Source: an uncultured Eubacteriales bacterium (GTDB lineage Bacteria; Bacillota; Clostridia; Christensenellales; Aristaeellaceae). Taken from it: 40,992 bases of DNA. The translations under genes and the position numbers were made by a program. The DNA lies in the NCBI GenBank assembly GCA_902793325.1, contig CADBCY010000029.1, positions 1 to 40,992 of the forward strand, given 5' to 3'. Each line of letters begins with the position of its first letter. Position 1 is the stretch's first letter. The notes beneath the pieces are model-generated. The model was not told where the DNA came from and made no database searches. It saw nothing but the letters and a program-made list of their open reading frames with translations. Shown here in pieces: positions 16,288 to 24,977 of the stretch.

Positions 16288-17595
16288 TCAGCGAAGGCGT
16301 ATGAGGCCGTCCCGCTCCACGTCGATCTCGGCCTCGTGGAAGGCGCGCAGGGCGCCGATCATGTGGCCGAGGTCCGCCGCGCCGGCGGATTCCAGCGCGG
16401 AGTGCATCGCCAGCTGCGCAAGGCCGATGTCCACCGCGGGCATGGACGCGCGGCGGACGGCGATGTTGCCGAGCGTGGAGCCGCCGGGGATGTCCGAGCG
16501 GTTCGCGAAGCGCTGCGTGGGCACGCCCGCGCGGCGGCACACGGCCTCGAACACCGCCGCGGACAGGGCGTCGCTGGCGTACTTCTGCGCGGCGTTGAAC
16601 TTTACCACCACGCCGCCGTTCATGCGCACGCGGTTGCCGGCGTCGTACTTCTCCGGGTGGTTGGGGTGGACGGCGTGGGCGTTGTCCGCCGACGCCATGA
16701 AACTGCCCGCCAGCGAGGCCTCCAATTCCTGCGGCCCCGCGCCCAGGGCCAGCGCGATGCGCCGCAGCACCTCCGCAAGCAGCGTGGAATCGGCGCCCTG
16801 CCGCGTGCCGCTGCCCACCTCCTCGTTGTCGAACACCGCCAGCACGTCGATGTGCCGCGAGGGCTTCGCCCCGATGAACGCGCGCGCGGAGGCATAGGCG
16901 CACTCCAGGTCGTCCAGCCGCGGCGCGGCGATGAATTCGCCGTTCAGGCCCCACACCGACGCGCGGTCCCGGTTGCAGAGGTACAGGTCCGCGCCGACGA
17001 TCTCCCCCGCCTCCGCGCCTGCGGCCCCGGCAATCCGGTCCAGCAGCGACGTCTCCCCGCCCTCGGCGGCGACGACGGGCAGCATGTCCACCTGCGCGTT
17101 CAGCGCCACGCCGTCGTTCGCGTCGCGGTTTACGTGGATGGGCAGGTTGGGAATCAGCGCCGGCGCGCCGTCCAGGTTCACGAGCCTCGCCTCCAGCCCG
17201 TCCCCGCGCGCCACGATCACCCTGCCCGCGATGCCCAGCGGCCGGTCCAGCCAGGTGCTCATCAGCATGCCGCCGTACTTCTCCACGTTCAGCGTCGCAT
17301 AGCCGTCGCCGCGGCGCAGGCTCTCTGGCTTGAGCTTGAAGCAGGGCGAATCGCTGTGGCTGGCGGCGATGCGGAACGGCGCGAAGCCGGATTCGGGCAC
17401 GCGGAAAGCGATGATCGAGGACTGGTTGCGCGTCAGGCAGTAGTCCTTCCCCGGCTCGAGCCGCCACGCGGCGCGCTCCTCCAGCGGCTCGCAGCCCGCA
17501 TTGACCAGCATCGCGCGAAGGTTCTCCACCGCGTGAAACGCCGTGGGCGAAGCGTCGATGAAACCAAACAGGCCGTGCAGATCGTTCATATCCAT
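16288..17595 (-). CDS. M18-family aminopeptidase
   Basis: Cytosolic dinuclear zinc aminopeptidase of the aspartyl-aminopeptidase family (ApeB/DnpEP-like), 435 residues, about the usual length. Signature segments are IDASPTAFHAVENL at the N-terminus, AASHSDSPCFKLKP (first zinc His and Asp), LDRPLGIAGRVIV, VFDNEEVGSGTRQGADS (catalytic Glu pair), SADNAHAVHPNHPEKYD (zinc ligands) and a C-terminal MHSALESAG His. It removes N-terminal residues, classically acidic ones, from peptides. It is a single gene with its own promoter, divergent from the DUF4432 gene. GGAG precedes two possible ATGs, at 17595 and 17589. Confidence 0.92.
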   Translation of the reverse strand: MDMNDLHGLFGFIDASPTAFHAVENLRAMLVNAGCEPLEERAAWRLEPGKDYCLTRNQSSIIAFRVPESGFAPFRIAASHSDSPCFKLKPESLRRGDGYATLNVEKYGGMLMSTWLDRPLGIAGRVIVARGDGLEARLVNLDGAPALIPNLPIHVNRDANDGVALNAQVDMLPVVAAEGGETSLLDRIAGAAGAEAGEIVGADLYLCNRDRASVWGLNGEFIAAPRLDDLECAYASARAFIGAKPSRHIDVLAVFDNEEVGSGTRQGADSTLLAEVLRRIALALGAGPQELEASLAGSFMASADNAHAVHPNHPEKYDAGNRVRMNGGVVVKFNAAQKYASDALSAAVFEAVCRRAGVPTQRFANRSDIPGGSTLGNIAVRRASMPAVDIGLAQLAMHSALESAGAADLGHMIGALRAFHEAEIDVERDGLIRLR

Positions 17596-17636
17596 ACCTC
17601 TCCAACCCTCCGATCGGGAAATGATGCGTTCACCCC

Positions 17637-17665
17637 ATTATACTCCCATGCATGCGCGCGCGCAA
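17637..17665 (-). promoter_or_regulatory. Promoter of the M18 aminopeptidase
   Basis: Minus strand TTGCGC (17660-17665), 17 bp, TATAAT (17637-17642), about 42 bp upstream of the start codon. It is back to back with the DUF4432 promoter; the -35 elements are 22 bp apart. Confidence 0.65.
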
Positions 17666-17687
17666 GCGTCATCTGCCCGCGCGGCTA

Positions 17688-17716
17688 TTGACATGCTACC
17701 GCGCGCGGGCTATAAT
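17688..17716 (+). promoter_or_regulatory. Consensus sigma-A promoter of the DUF4432 gene
   Basis: A full-consensus TTGACA (17688-17693), 17-bp spacer and TATAAT (17711-17716), so strong basal expression is expected. Confidence 0.9.
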
Positions 17717-17779
17717 GATAGATGTTAAGATTTGGCTTTACGGCCATGCGGTATCACGAAACGACGGAGGCGAACGATC

Positions 17780-18832
17780 ATGAAGAAATCCCTGGAATAC
17801 GAGCTTCGCAAGAAAGCGGGCGACCTGAACGCCCTGTGCGGCATCAAGGACTACGTGTTCAACGACGGCCCTGCCCGCGGCGTGCGCGCGTTTGACCTAA
17901 ACAACGGCAACGGCGTTCAGATGACGGTGCTGGCCGACCGCGCGCTGGACATCCCCTACCTGTCCTTCAAGGGGCATAACATGGGCGTCACCAGCAAGGT
18001 GGGCATCCGCTCGCCGTACCTGTTCAGCGAGGAGGCGGGCATCGGCTTCCTGCGCCAGTTCAACGCCGGCCTGATGACCACCGGCGGCCTGACCTACGCC
18101 GGCGCGCCGGACGAGGACGGCGGCCGCATGCTGGGCCTGCACGGCATCATCGGCAACACCCCCGCGGACAAGGTCGGCGCATGGGCGGACTACGAGGGCG
18201 ACGACAAGGTGCTGCGCGTGCGCGGCGAGATCCGCGAGGCGGACCTGTTCGGCCCCAACATGGTGCTCAAGCGCCTGCTGACGCTGGACACGGAAAAGAA
18301 CGTGCTGCACATCCACGACGTGGCCGAGAACCAGGGCTACACCACCCAGCCGCTGATGCTGCTGTACCACATCAACTTCGGCTATCCGATGCTGGACGTG
18401 GGCGCGCGCGTCTACTTCTCCGCCGGTCAGATCGAAGCCCGCACGCCCTTCGCGCAGGAGGGCATCGACCGCTTCGACGTGATGGAGGAAGCCGGCATGG
18501 GCCGCGACGAGCAGTGCTACTTCCACACCGACGCCGAGCCGGGCGAGCGCTTCGCCATGATCCACAACGAGGCGCTGGGCATCGCGGCCGCGGTGCACTA
18601 CGACGAGCACGACCTGCCCATCCTCTGCCAGTGGAAGTGCATGCGCGCGGGCGACTACGCGCTGGGGCTGGAGCCCACCACCTGCGGCGTGCTGAGCCGC
18701 GCCGAGACCCGCGAGAAGGGCCTGCTCCGCACCCTCGAGCCCGGCGAGAGCCACACCTTCGACGTGACCCTGGAGTTCATCGACGACCCGGCGCGCATCG
18801 ACGATCTCAAGGCCCGCGCCACCAAGCGCTGA
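17780..18832 (+). CDS. DUF4432 family protein (aldose-1-epimerase-like fold)
   Basis: This 350-residue soluble protein resembles the DUF4432 branch of the galactose-mutarotase superfamily. Supporting segments are GVRAFDLNNGNGVQMTVLADRALDIPYL near the N-terminus, LTYAGAPDEDG, LGLHGIIGNTPA (with a candidate catalytic His), HIHDVAENQGY, LLYHINFGYPMLD and WKCMRAGDYALGLEPTTC near the C-terminus, where such enzymes place the second catalytic residue. It probably interconverts anomers or epimers of a sugar, but the substrate is not known. GGAGG lies 9 bp before the ATG. The DUF3783 gene starts 3 bp after its stop. Confidence 0.85.
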   Translation: MKKSLEYELRKKAGDLNALCGIKDYVFNDGPARGVRAFDLNNGNGVQMTVLADRALDIPYLSFKGHNMGVTSKVGIRSPYLFSEEAGIGFLRQFNAGLMTTGGLTYAGAPDEDGGRMLGLHGIIGNTPADKVGAWADYEGDDKVLRVRGEIREADLFGPNMVLKRLLTLDTEKNVLHIHDVAENQGYTTQPLMLLYHINFGYPMLDVGARVYFSAGQIEARTPFAQEGIDRFDVMEEAGMGRDEQCYFHTDAEPGERFAMIHNEALGIAAAVHYDEHDLPILCQWKCMRAGDYALGLEPTTCGVLSRAETREKGLLRTLEPGESHTFDVTLEFIDDPARIDDLKARATKR

Positions 18833-18835
18833 GCC

Positions 18836-19225
18836 ATGCTCGACGCCACCCTGCTGCTCTACAACCTGGACTTTGGCACCGCCGACGCGCTGAAGGGATT
18901 GTGCGGCGCGCTGAACGTTCAGTGGCGGGAGGTCGCCGCGGCGGATTTCGCCCTTCCCCTGGGCGCGCTGCTGGGCCTTTCCGACGCCCGTCCGCAGCCC
19001 GGCGGTCGCCCTTCCGCCGCGCTTTGCGCGCCGTTTGAGGACCCCATGCTGGTGATGGCGAACCTGTTGCGGCCGCAGTTTGACGCGCTGCTCCAGGGCA
19101 TGCGCAGCCAGGGCATCCGGATCCCCCTGAAGGCCGTGCTCACGCCCGCCAACGTCCACTGGAGCTCGACGCGGCTTCACGACGAACTGGCGCGGGAGCA
19201 CGAGGCCATGCGGAAAAAGGATTGA
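18836..19225 (+). CDS. DUF3783 protein
   Basis: Small 129-residue soluble protein. The C-terminal third, IPLKAVLTPANVHWSSTRLHDELAREH, matches the DUF3783 hallmark (LKAVLTPxN followed by W and a helical LxxEL). The middle stretch PMLVMANLLRPQFDALLQGMR fits the family's helix before it. No biochemical function is established for this family as far as I know. It is co-transcribed with the epimerase-like gene and followed by a terminator hairpin. Confidence 0.75.
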   Translation: MLDATLLLYNLDFGTADALKGLCGALNVQWREVAAADFALPLGALLGLSDARPQPGGRPSAALCAPFEDPMLVMANLLRPQFDALLQGMRSQGIRIPLKAVLTPANVHWSSTRLHDELAREHEAMRKKD

Positions 19226-19268
19226 CGAAGGGCATAACGCCCCGGCGGTCGTCCGGGATCAATCAGAA

Positions 19269-19297
19269 GCGAGCACGAACCAACGGTTCGTGCTCGC
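19269..19297 (+). terminator. Hairpin after the DUF3783 gene
   Basis: A perfect 13-bp stem (19269-19281 with 19285-19297) with a 3-nt loop, followed by TGTTATGT. The stem is strong and the U tract poor, so termination may be partial. Confidence 0.7.
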
Positions 19298-19421
19298 TGT
19301 TATGTAAAGATGTGAATTTGTAACGGGCGAAGGCGGGACGGCGACAGAGCATCGAGCCGCGCGAAGCGGCCGGGCGTTTCGCTTCCAGGCAAATTGGGGG
19401 CTGTGCAAGTATTCAATTCTG

Positions 19422-19430
19422 TGTTATAAT
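19422..19430 (+). promoter_or_regulatory. Extended -10 promoter of the diguanylate cyclase
   Basis: TGTTATAAT, an extended -10 (TGn-TATAAT), with only a poor -35 (TGTGCA at 19402). The predicted transcript has a leader of about 110 nt before the chosen ATG. Confidence 0.55.
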
Positions 19431-19547
19431 TATGATGGTGTTTTTTGATACCCCGCGGGCGAGCGGATGATTCGAAGCGACGGGCGACTGCGATGCGGCC
19501 TGCAGAGCGTGCCCCCCCTATTCATATCGCAAGGACGGCGAGCCGGT

Positions 19548-20684
19548 ATGGCAGGATTCTCTTTCTATTACATCGAAGCCAACATCGTCTGCGTGGTCGT
19601 GTTCGGCATCATGCTTCTCCACAACCATTTCAATATCGACCGGCAGGAAAAGCAGATCAAGTTCGATCACGCCCTGCTCGCGTTCACCCTCTATTTTCTG
19701 AGCGATTCGGTTTGGGCGGCGATCGTGAGCAACGTCATCCCAAAGACCCGTTTCAACGCGGTAGCCGTCGATTTCCTGCTCTATCTGTTCATGACGGGCA
19801 TCACCTATACCTGGCTGGATTATGTCATGGCTTACGAGCAGGCGCCGCATCGAAACCGACCGATCAATCGGTTTGCCGTGGTCTTCCCCTTCCTCGTCTC
19901 CACGATCGCGCTGATCCTGAATTATCTCATCGCGCCGCAGGCGCTCATCGACGATGCGCTCGACACCACGCTGGTCTACGGCCTGTACCTCGTAACCGTC
20001 CCCTACATATACATGGCGGCCATACTCTTCTATACCCTCAGGAGGGCGAGGGCCGAGGAAAACCCCGCCGAGAAGCGAAGCCATCTGCTCGTCGGCTTCT
20101 TCCCGCTGATAACGATTGCCGGCGGGATCGTAGAAATGTGGTTCCTGCCGGACGCGCCCATCTTCTGCTTCACCGCCATGATCCTCATGTTGATTTTCTA
20201 CATCCAGTCCATCGAGCGGAGAGTATCCCTCGACCCGCTGACGGGGCTCAACAACCGCGGCCAGCTCACCCGGTATTGCGCGCAGGCTTCCAATCTCCAA
20301 ATCGAAGGCCGGCTGACCGTCGTCATCATGCTGGATATCGATAAATTCAAGGCCATCAACGACACCTACGGCCACGCCGAGGGCGATAAAGCCCTGCTGG
20401 TGGTCTCCGACGCGCTCAAGACGGTCGTCAACCGCCACGGCATGCCGTCCTTCCTGTGCCGCTATGGCGGGGATGAATTTATAATCATCATCCATCCGAC
20501 GGAGATGGGCGAAACCGTGCGGCTGATCGCGGAGATCCGCGAAGAGATCGGCCGTGGAGAAAGGGCGTTCCCCCTGTCGGTCAGCGCCGGTTACGATGCG
20601 CTGAAAGACATCCACGATACGATCCAGGATTGCATCGTGCGCGCGGATGCGAAGCTGTACGAGGACAAGAAACGCATCGCCTGA
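19548..20684 (+). CDS. Membrane diguanylate cyclase
   Basis: The C-terminal GGDEF domain makes c-di-GMP from two GTP. In the chosen 378-residue form, about the first 210 residues are hydrophobic with six or seven helices (for example IVCVVVFGIMLLHNHF, AVDFLLYLFMTGI, GLYLVTVPYIYMAAILFY, FCFTAMILMLIFYI), an integral-membrane sensor. The cyclase follows: DPLTGLNNRGQL, MLDIDKFKAINDTYGHAEGD, then CRYGGDEFIIII with the intact active site. No EAL domain is present. The start at 19548 places the first helix at the N-terminus; an in-frame ATG at 19467 would add 27 polar residues. It may supply the signal degraded or sensed by the large GGDEF/EAL protein at 30924. Confidence 0.88.
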   Translation: MAGFSFYYIEANIVCVVVFGIMLLHNHFNIDRQEKQIKFDHALLAFTLYFLSDSVWAAIVSNVIPKTRFNAVAVDFLLYLFMTGITYTWLDYVMAYEQAPHRNRPINRFAVVFPFLVSTIALILNYLIAPQALIDDALDTTLVYGLYLVTVPYIYMAAILFYTLRRARAEENPAEKRSHLLVGFFPLITIAGGIVEMWFLPDAPIFCFTAMILMLIFYIQSIERRVSLDPLTGLNNRGQLTRYCAQASNLQIEGRLTVVIMLDIDKFKAINDTYGHAEGDKALLVVSDALKTVVNRHGMPSFLCRYGGDEFIIIIHPTEMGETVRLIAEIREEIGRGERAFPLSVSAGYDALKDIHDTIQDCIVRADAKLYEDKKRIA

Positions 20685-20709
20685 TCCCTTGGAATAGCCC
20701 CTTTTCGTT

Positions 20710-21723
20710 CTACCGCTCGTCGTCCGTTCCGCCGCTTCCCGCGTTGCGCACTTCGACGCTCATGCCGAGGGGAAGCGCCGCGTCGCCTTCGGGGCGGATG
20801 CGCACGACGTATTCTCCGGAATCGGCAATCGCGGAGATGTCGACGACGGTTCCCCGCACCGTTTGCCCGTCCTCCTGACCGGCGAAGGACAGCTCTACGG
20901 CGCTTCCGACCGGGAGCTTTGCCACGGCGGTTTCGTCCACCCTGATCTCCACGCCGACCGCGTCCGTCGGCACGATCTCCGCAATCGCCTGGCCCTCCTC
21001 GACAGCGTCCCCCGTCTGGCAGGACAGGGACGCGACGATGCCGCTGACCGGCGCAACGACGGCGCCGCCGCCCGTCGCATAGAGCAACTGGCCGCGCTCC
21101 ACGTAGTCGCCCTCGGCCACGCGCAGCAGGGTCAGCGCGCCCTCGGCTTCGTAGGCCTGCGTATCGCTCGCGACCACCGTGCCGATGCCCGTGCGCTGCG
21201 CGCCGGTGAAGTCCGCGTCGCGGTACAGGTAGACCGTCTCGCCCACGTACAGTTCCCCGCCGACGGTCAGCACCCGGTATTCTTCCCCGTCGATCTGCGT
21301 AACGACGCCGACGGCGCGGTGCGTGCCGTCCGCCGTACACTTGACGTACAGCGTTTCGCCGCTGTGAACGAGCGTGGAGGCCGCGCTCTGGTAGGCCTTG
21401 TCCACCGTGCAATAGATCGTATAGCGCTCCACGGGCGCAAGCTCGAGCACTTCGCCGCTGACGGCATCGCCCACGTTCGCCAGGAGCAGGGAAACCGTGC
21501 CGTCCTGGGCGGCAAAGGTCTTTTCGGAGGCGAGGGTCGCCAGGAGCTGCCCTGCCTCCACGCGCTGTCCCGCCAGGACCTCCAGCGATTCCAGCGCGCC
21601 GGAAACGTCCGAGGCGACGGTCATCGAAGCGAGGGCGGCTGTGGTTCCTTCAAACACCTCCGCCAGCGACGGCGCGGAGAGCGCAAGCAGCGCCAGCATC
21701 AGTGCCGTCAGTCGTTTCAACAT
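20710..21723 (-). CDS. Secreted HlyD/MacA-like adaptor protein, last gene of exporter operon
   Basis: This 337-residue exported protein (signal peptide MLKRLTALMLALLALSAP, cleavage near LA-EV) has paired biotinyl-lipoyl-like segments: LEVLAGQRVEAGQLLATL near the N-terminus, LRVAEGDYVERGQLLY, and APVSGIVASLSCQTGDAVEEGQAIAEIV in the C-terminal half. These are followed by a beta-barrel with AISAIADSGEYVVRIRP-type sequence, as in membrane-fusion proteins. It resembles the adaptor at 23649 in order and phrasing (VGETVYLYRDADF against IGETVNVYRGESA) and is probably a paralogue from duplication. The start at 21723 has GAGG upstream and lies 4 bp after the preceding gene. A Gram-positive exporter with three adaptors is unusual. 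Confidence 0.78.
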   Translation of the reverse strand: MLKRLTALMLALLALSAPSLAEVFEGTTAALASMTVASDVSGALESLEVLAGQRVEAGQLLATLASEKTFAAQDGTVSLLLANVGDAVSGEVLELAPVERYTIYCTVDKAYQSAASTLVHSGETLYVKCTADGTHRAVGVVTQIDGEEYRVLTVGGELYVGETVYLYRDADFTGAQRTGIGTVVASDTQAYEAEGALTLLRVAEGDYVERGQLLYATGGGAVVAPVSGIVASLSCQTGDAVEEGQAIAEIVPTDAVGVEIRVDETAVAKLPVGSAVELSFAGQEDGQTVRGTVVDISAIADSGEYVVRIRPEGDAALPLGMSVEVRNAGSGGTDDER

Positions 21724-21727
21724 ACCC

Positions 21728-23656
21728 TCACCCCTCCATGGGAACCAGCTCGCCCGAAGCGTCGAGGCGATAATCCCGCCCGTCGACGGACACGAACACG
21801 CCCTCCGCAAATATGTAATACTGATAATCCCCGGAACCCATTCCTTCCGCGCACAGGTCGGCGTACGCCGAGCCGCACAGCGTCAGGTCCGTGGGAAATG
21901 CGATCGTCTGCGCCGCCGCGTTCAGCGAAAGCTCGGCGATGCCGCTGCGCATCAGGAGCTTGAGCGCCAGGCCGTTCAGCATCCACACGCGCCCTTCGCC
22001 CTCCGCCGTAAGGACGAGCTTGTCGCCGTCGATCTGCGCGGTGAACGTCCGGCTCCCGCCGTCCAGGCAGACGCCCAGCGGCACGTCGCCCAGGATCAGC
22101 TCCGTCATCGGCTCGTCGGGCAGGCTCAGCGCCAGCGCGCCGTAGAGGCGCATGTCCTTCGTGCCGGAGACGTGATCGTCGGTCAGCGCCTCGCCCGCGG
22201 TGATTTGGAAGCCCGCCTCTGAATCCGCCCCGGGAGCGATGCCCGCGACGCCGCTCAGGCTGCCGGAGCTCCCCGAAGCGCGGCTGGGCATGCCGCTCAG
22301 TCTGCCCCCGGGAAACCCGCCCGGGAATTTTCCCCCGGGTCCACCGGGCCATTTGCCCGGTTTGCCGGGCTTCTCTTCTCCGGGACCCGTCTCGCCGAAG
22401 GACACGCTGAACGCGACCTGTTCCCGCACGACGACCGTCTCCTCCGAGATCGCCTCGACGCTGAGCACATAGCTGCCCGCGGCAAAGTCGCCGAGCTGCT
22501 GCTCCAGCGTCGCTTCCGTCTGGGTGCCTTCGAACACGATCACGCCCTGCGCGTCCGTAATGACGATGTGGAACGCCTCGCAGCGCTCCTGGCATTCCCA
22601 GGAGAAGGTGACCGCCGCGGACTGGCCGGATCGGAGGGTATAGACGTCCTGCTGTGTATCGGCATCCTTCTTGACCGTCACGCCCTCCGAGGGCGCCGCG
22701 GCGACCGCGAGCGGTTTCGCCTCTCCTTCGCCTTCCCCCGCGAGCGGCTCGGACGCCTCTCCCTTATTGGCCTGGGCCACGGCGTCAGGGTCTCCCGCCT
22801 GCGGCTCGACGGGCTCGCCGTCGGGCTCCGTGGCCGGTTCCTCCGCGGGATCGTCCGATGGGCTCTGGGCCGTTTCATCCGTCGCCGGTTCGTCGGTGTC
22901 CACCGTCGCCGGGGCGTCGCAGGCCGCTTCCGCCGGGTCGTCCGGGGAAGCCTCCGCGGATTCTACGATAGGCTCCGCCACCGGTTCCGCGGGGACCTCT
23001 GTCGCAGGTCTGTCGGGATCGTCCGCCGTCATGTCCGCTGCGACGGCCGTCGCCGCTTCGTCGGGGCGATCCGCCGCCGGTTCGTCAGCGGATTCCGGTT
23101 CCGGCGCGCCGGGGGATTCCGCTTCCGGTTCGTCGTCCGCCTCGGCGGACTGACTGTCAACGGCGGGCTCCGCCTGTGCTGCGCCGGCGTCCGTATCCCG
23201 CTCATCCGGGTCGGATTCCCCGGACTGTGTGCCGGAGGATCCCTCGCCGGGCGCCTCCGCAGATACAGGCGCGGCGATCTCCGTGGGCTCGGGCGTAGGA
23301 TCGGGCGTGGGCGTGGGCGTAGGCGTGGGCGTGGACTCCGGCGTGGGCTTCTCCGCCGCCTTATCGGTTTCGCTCCCGGCGGACTTCTCCTCTGCCTTCC
23401 CGGCTTCTTTCTCCGACGGCTTCTCCTCGGCCTTCCCCGCCTCTTTCTCCGACGGCTTTTCCTCAGCCTTTCCGGACTCTTTCTCCGACGGCTTTTCCTT
23501 CGATTCCGACGGCTTCTCCCCGGCATGCTTTTCCGCCGCCTTGGGCGCTGCCTCCGCGGCCGGCTCAGAGCTCTCCTCCTCGGCCAGCGTGATAGACAGG
23601 GCCATTACAACGGTCATCGCCAGCGCCAGGCAGACGCAGAGCAGGCGTTTAATCAT
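21728..23656 (-). CDS. Large secreted, mostly disordered protein with C-terminal globular domain
   Basis: This protein of 642 residues begins with a signal peptide (MIKRLLCVCLALAMTVVMAL). Residues 26-310 are low-complexity: three 12-residue Lys/Glu repeats (EKPSEKEAGKAE), a Thr-Pro run, and a long Asp/Glu/Ala/Pro-rich stretch. A beta-rich region at about 320-420 (VTVKKDADTQQDVYTLRSGQ) follows, then a Gly/Pro/Lys-rich linker (PGKWPGGPGGKFPGG) and a C-terminal domain of about 180 residues with no family I can name. The ATG at 23656 has GGAGG 6 bp upstream; an in-frame ATG at 23662 abuts the SD. It overlaps the upstream adaptor by 8 bp. A surface, spacer or wall-spanning role in the exporter system is inference. 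Confidence 0.75.
   Translation of the reverse strand: MIKRLLCVCLALAMTVVMALSITLAEEESSEPAAEAAPKAAEKHAGEKPSESKEKPSEKESGKAEEKPSEKEAGKAEEKPSEKEAGKAEEKSAGSETDKAAEKPTPESTPTPTPTPTPDPTPEPTEIAAPVSAEAPGEGSSGTQSGESDPDERDTDAGAAQAEPAVDSQSAEADDEPEAESPGAPEPESADEPAADRPDEAATAVAADMTADDPDRPATEVPAEPVAEPIVESAEASPDDPAEAACDAPATVDTDEPATDETAQSPSDDPAEEPATEPDGEPVEPQAGDPDAVAQANKGEASEPLAGEGEGEAKPLAVAAAPSEGVTVKKDADTQQDVYTLRSGQSAAVTFSWECQERCEAFHIVITDAQGVIVFEGTQTEATLEQQLGDFAAGSYVLSVEAISEETVVVREQVAFSVSFGETGPGEEKPGKPGKWPGGPGGKFPGGFPGGRLSGMPSRASGSSGSLSGVAGIAPGADSEAGFQITAGEALTDDHVSGTKDMRLYGALALSLPDEPMTELILGDVPLGVCLDGGSRTFTAQIDGDKLVLTAEGEGRVWMLNGLALKLLMRSGIAELSLNAAAQTIAFPTDLTLCGSAYADLCAEGMGSGDYQYYIFAEGVFVSVDGRDYRLDASGELVPMEG
23390..23497 (-). 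repeat. Three 36-bp tandem repeats encoding EKPSEKEAGKAE
   Basis: Three consecutive 12-residue units differ at a single residue (Ser/Ala), and the DNA copies are close but not identical. They lie in the disordered N-terminal part of the secreted protein and alternate charge every few residues, suggesting a charged spacer. Confidence 0.8.
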
Positions 23657-24938
23657 CCGCATCCTCCGTCACCTCTTCCTCAACGGCGGGGAAGCCCGCA
23701 GGGGCCTGCCCGTCGAAGCCCTCCGGCAGATTATCGGGATCGAAGCCCTCCGGCAAATCGCCGGGCCGGAAGCCGGACGGCTTCTCGCTCGCCGCCACGC
23801 TCTCTTCCTCGTCCTCCGCCTCCGGTTCTTCGGCCTCTTCGGCTTCCTCTTGCCCGTCCAGCGTGGTCACGATCGCGCTCATGCCGTAGCGGGTGTTTTC
23901 GTCGGGCGTGAAGTCGACGTACACGGTGTAGGTCACGTTGCTCTCGCCGTCCATGGAATCGGCGCCGCTGTCGGCAATGGCGGAGATCATGGAGATCGTG
24001 CCGGGATAGGTCACTTCCTCGTCCTGGTTCCAGACCAGCTCGACGCTCACGGGATCGCCCACGTGGATGGCGTTGAGATTGGCCTCCGCCACCTGCGCCT
24101 CGATGCGCATGGAGCCTTCGGGGTAGATCACGGCCACCACGCTGTCCTTCTCAATCTTCCCGCCCTGCTGGGCGTTGATCTGGCTGATCGTGCCGTCCAC
24201 CCCCGCGGCGACGCTGCTGCCGGACATGTACAGACCGTCGAAGCTCCCGTCCAGGGTCTCAAACAGCAGATCGCCGCGCTGAACGGTATCGCCGTTCTGC
24301 ACGGCGAAGGATACGATGCTGCCCGTCCCGGTGACGGCGGTGGGGCTCGTGCGGCTCAGCGTGCCGCGGCCGATGCGCTTGGAGGAGGTGGCGCTCTCGC
24401 CGCGATAGACGTTCACCGTCTCGCCGATCAGGAACTTGCCGGAGAGCACCCGGACGGTATAGTCGGTGCCCTGGATCGCGGTGATGACGCCCGTGCCGGT
24501 GTGGCTGCTGTCCGAATAGCAGCTCAGGTAGACGCTTTCGCCGACGTGCACAAACTTGGTCGCCGTGGAATTGTAGGCGTTCTCGGTGGACGCGGCAATG
24601 CTGTACACGCTCTCGCCCTCGATGTACATCACCGCGCCGTACTTCTGGGCGACGGTCTCGGCGGAATCGCCGGGCTGTCCGAACACGCCCGTGACGGTGC
24701 CCGCTTCCTCGGCGTAGACCTTGGTGGTGGACAGCTGGACGACGACATCCTCGGCCCTGACCTTCCGGCCCGCTTCGCCGATCACCTTCTCCACCGTACC
24801 GCCGATGGGCGCGTAGACCTCATGGGTTTCACCGGCGGCCACGGTGCCGGTAAACGTGATGCTGTCCGCCAGCGCGCAGGGCGCGAGCAGCAGGGCGATC
24901 AGCAGCAGGGATGCGATGCGCTTGAAATTGGCCTTCAT
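23649..24938 (-). CDS. Secreted HlyD/RND-type adaptor (membrane fusion) protein
   Basis: 429 residues with a signal peptide (MKANFKRIASLLLIALLLAP, cleavage after ALA). Lipoyl-like segments flank the hairpin position: YAPIGGTVEKVIGEAGRKVRAEDVVVQL and GVDGTISQINAQQGGKIEKDSVVAVIYPEG. A beta-barrel (EAQVAEANLNAIHVGDPVSVEL) follows. The last 70 residues are acidic and then repeat a GF-PDNLPEGFD motif before TEDADD. A strong SD (AAAGGAGG) precedes the ATG. It is the fourth gene of the operon after the permease and probably works with it. Its Gly/Pro/Asp tail recalls the tails of the adaptor at 27024 and the disordered protein at 21728. Confidence 0.82.
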   Translation of the reverse strand: MKANFKRIASLLLIALLLAPCALADSITFTGTVAAGETHEVYAPIGGTVEKVIGEAGRKVRAEDVVVQLSTTKVYAEEAGTVTGVFGQPGDSAETVAQKYGAVMYIEGESVYSIAASTENAYNSTATKFVHVGESVYLSCYSDSSHTGTGVITAIQGTDYTVRVLSGKFLIGETVNVYRGESATSSKRIGRGTLSRTSPTAVTGTGSIVSFAVQNGDTVQRGDLLFETLDGSFDGLYMSGSSVAAGVDGTISQINAQQGGKIEKDSVVAVIYPEGSMRIEAQVAEANLNAIHVGDPVSVELVWNQDEEVTYPGTISMISAIADSGADSMDGESNVTYTVYVDFTPDENTRYGMSAIVTTLDGQEEAEEAEEPEAEDEEESVAASEKPSGFRPGDLPEGFDPDNLPEGFDGQAPAGFPAVEEEVTEDADD

Positions 24939-24977
24939 GGGGAACTCCTCCTTTATTCATGGTTGGGTATACGGTCG

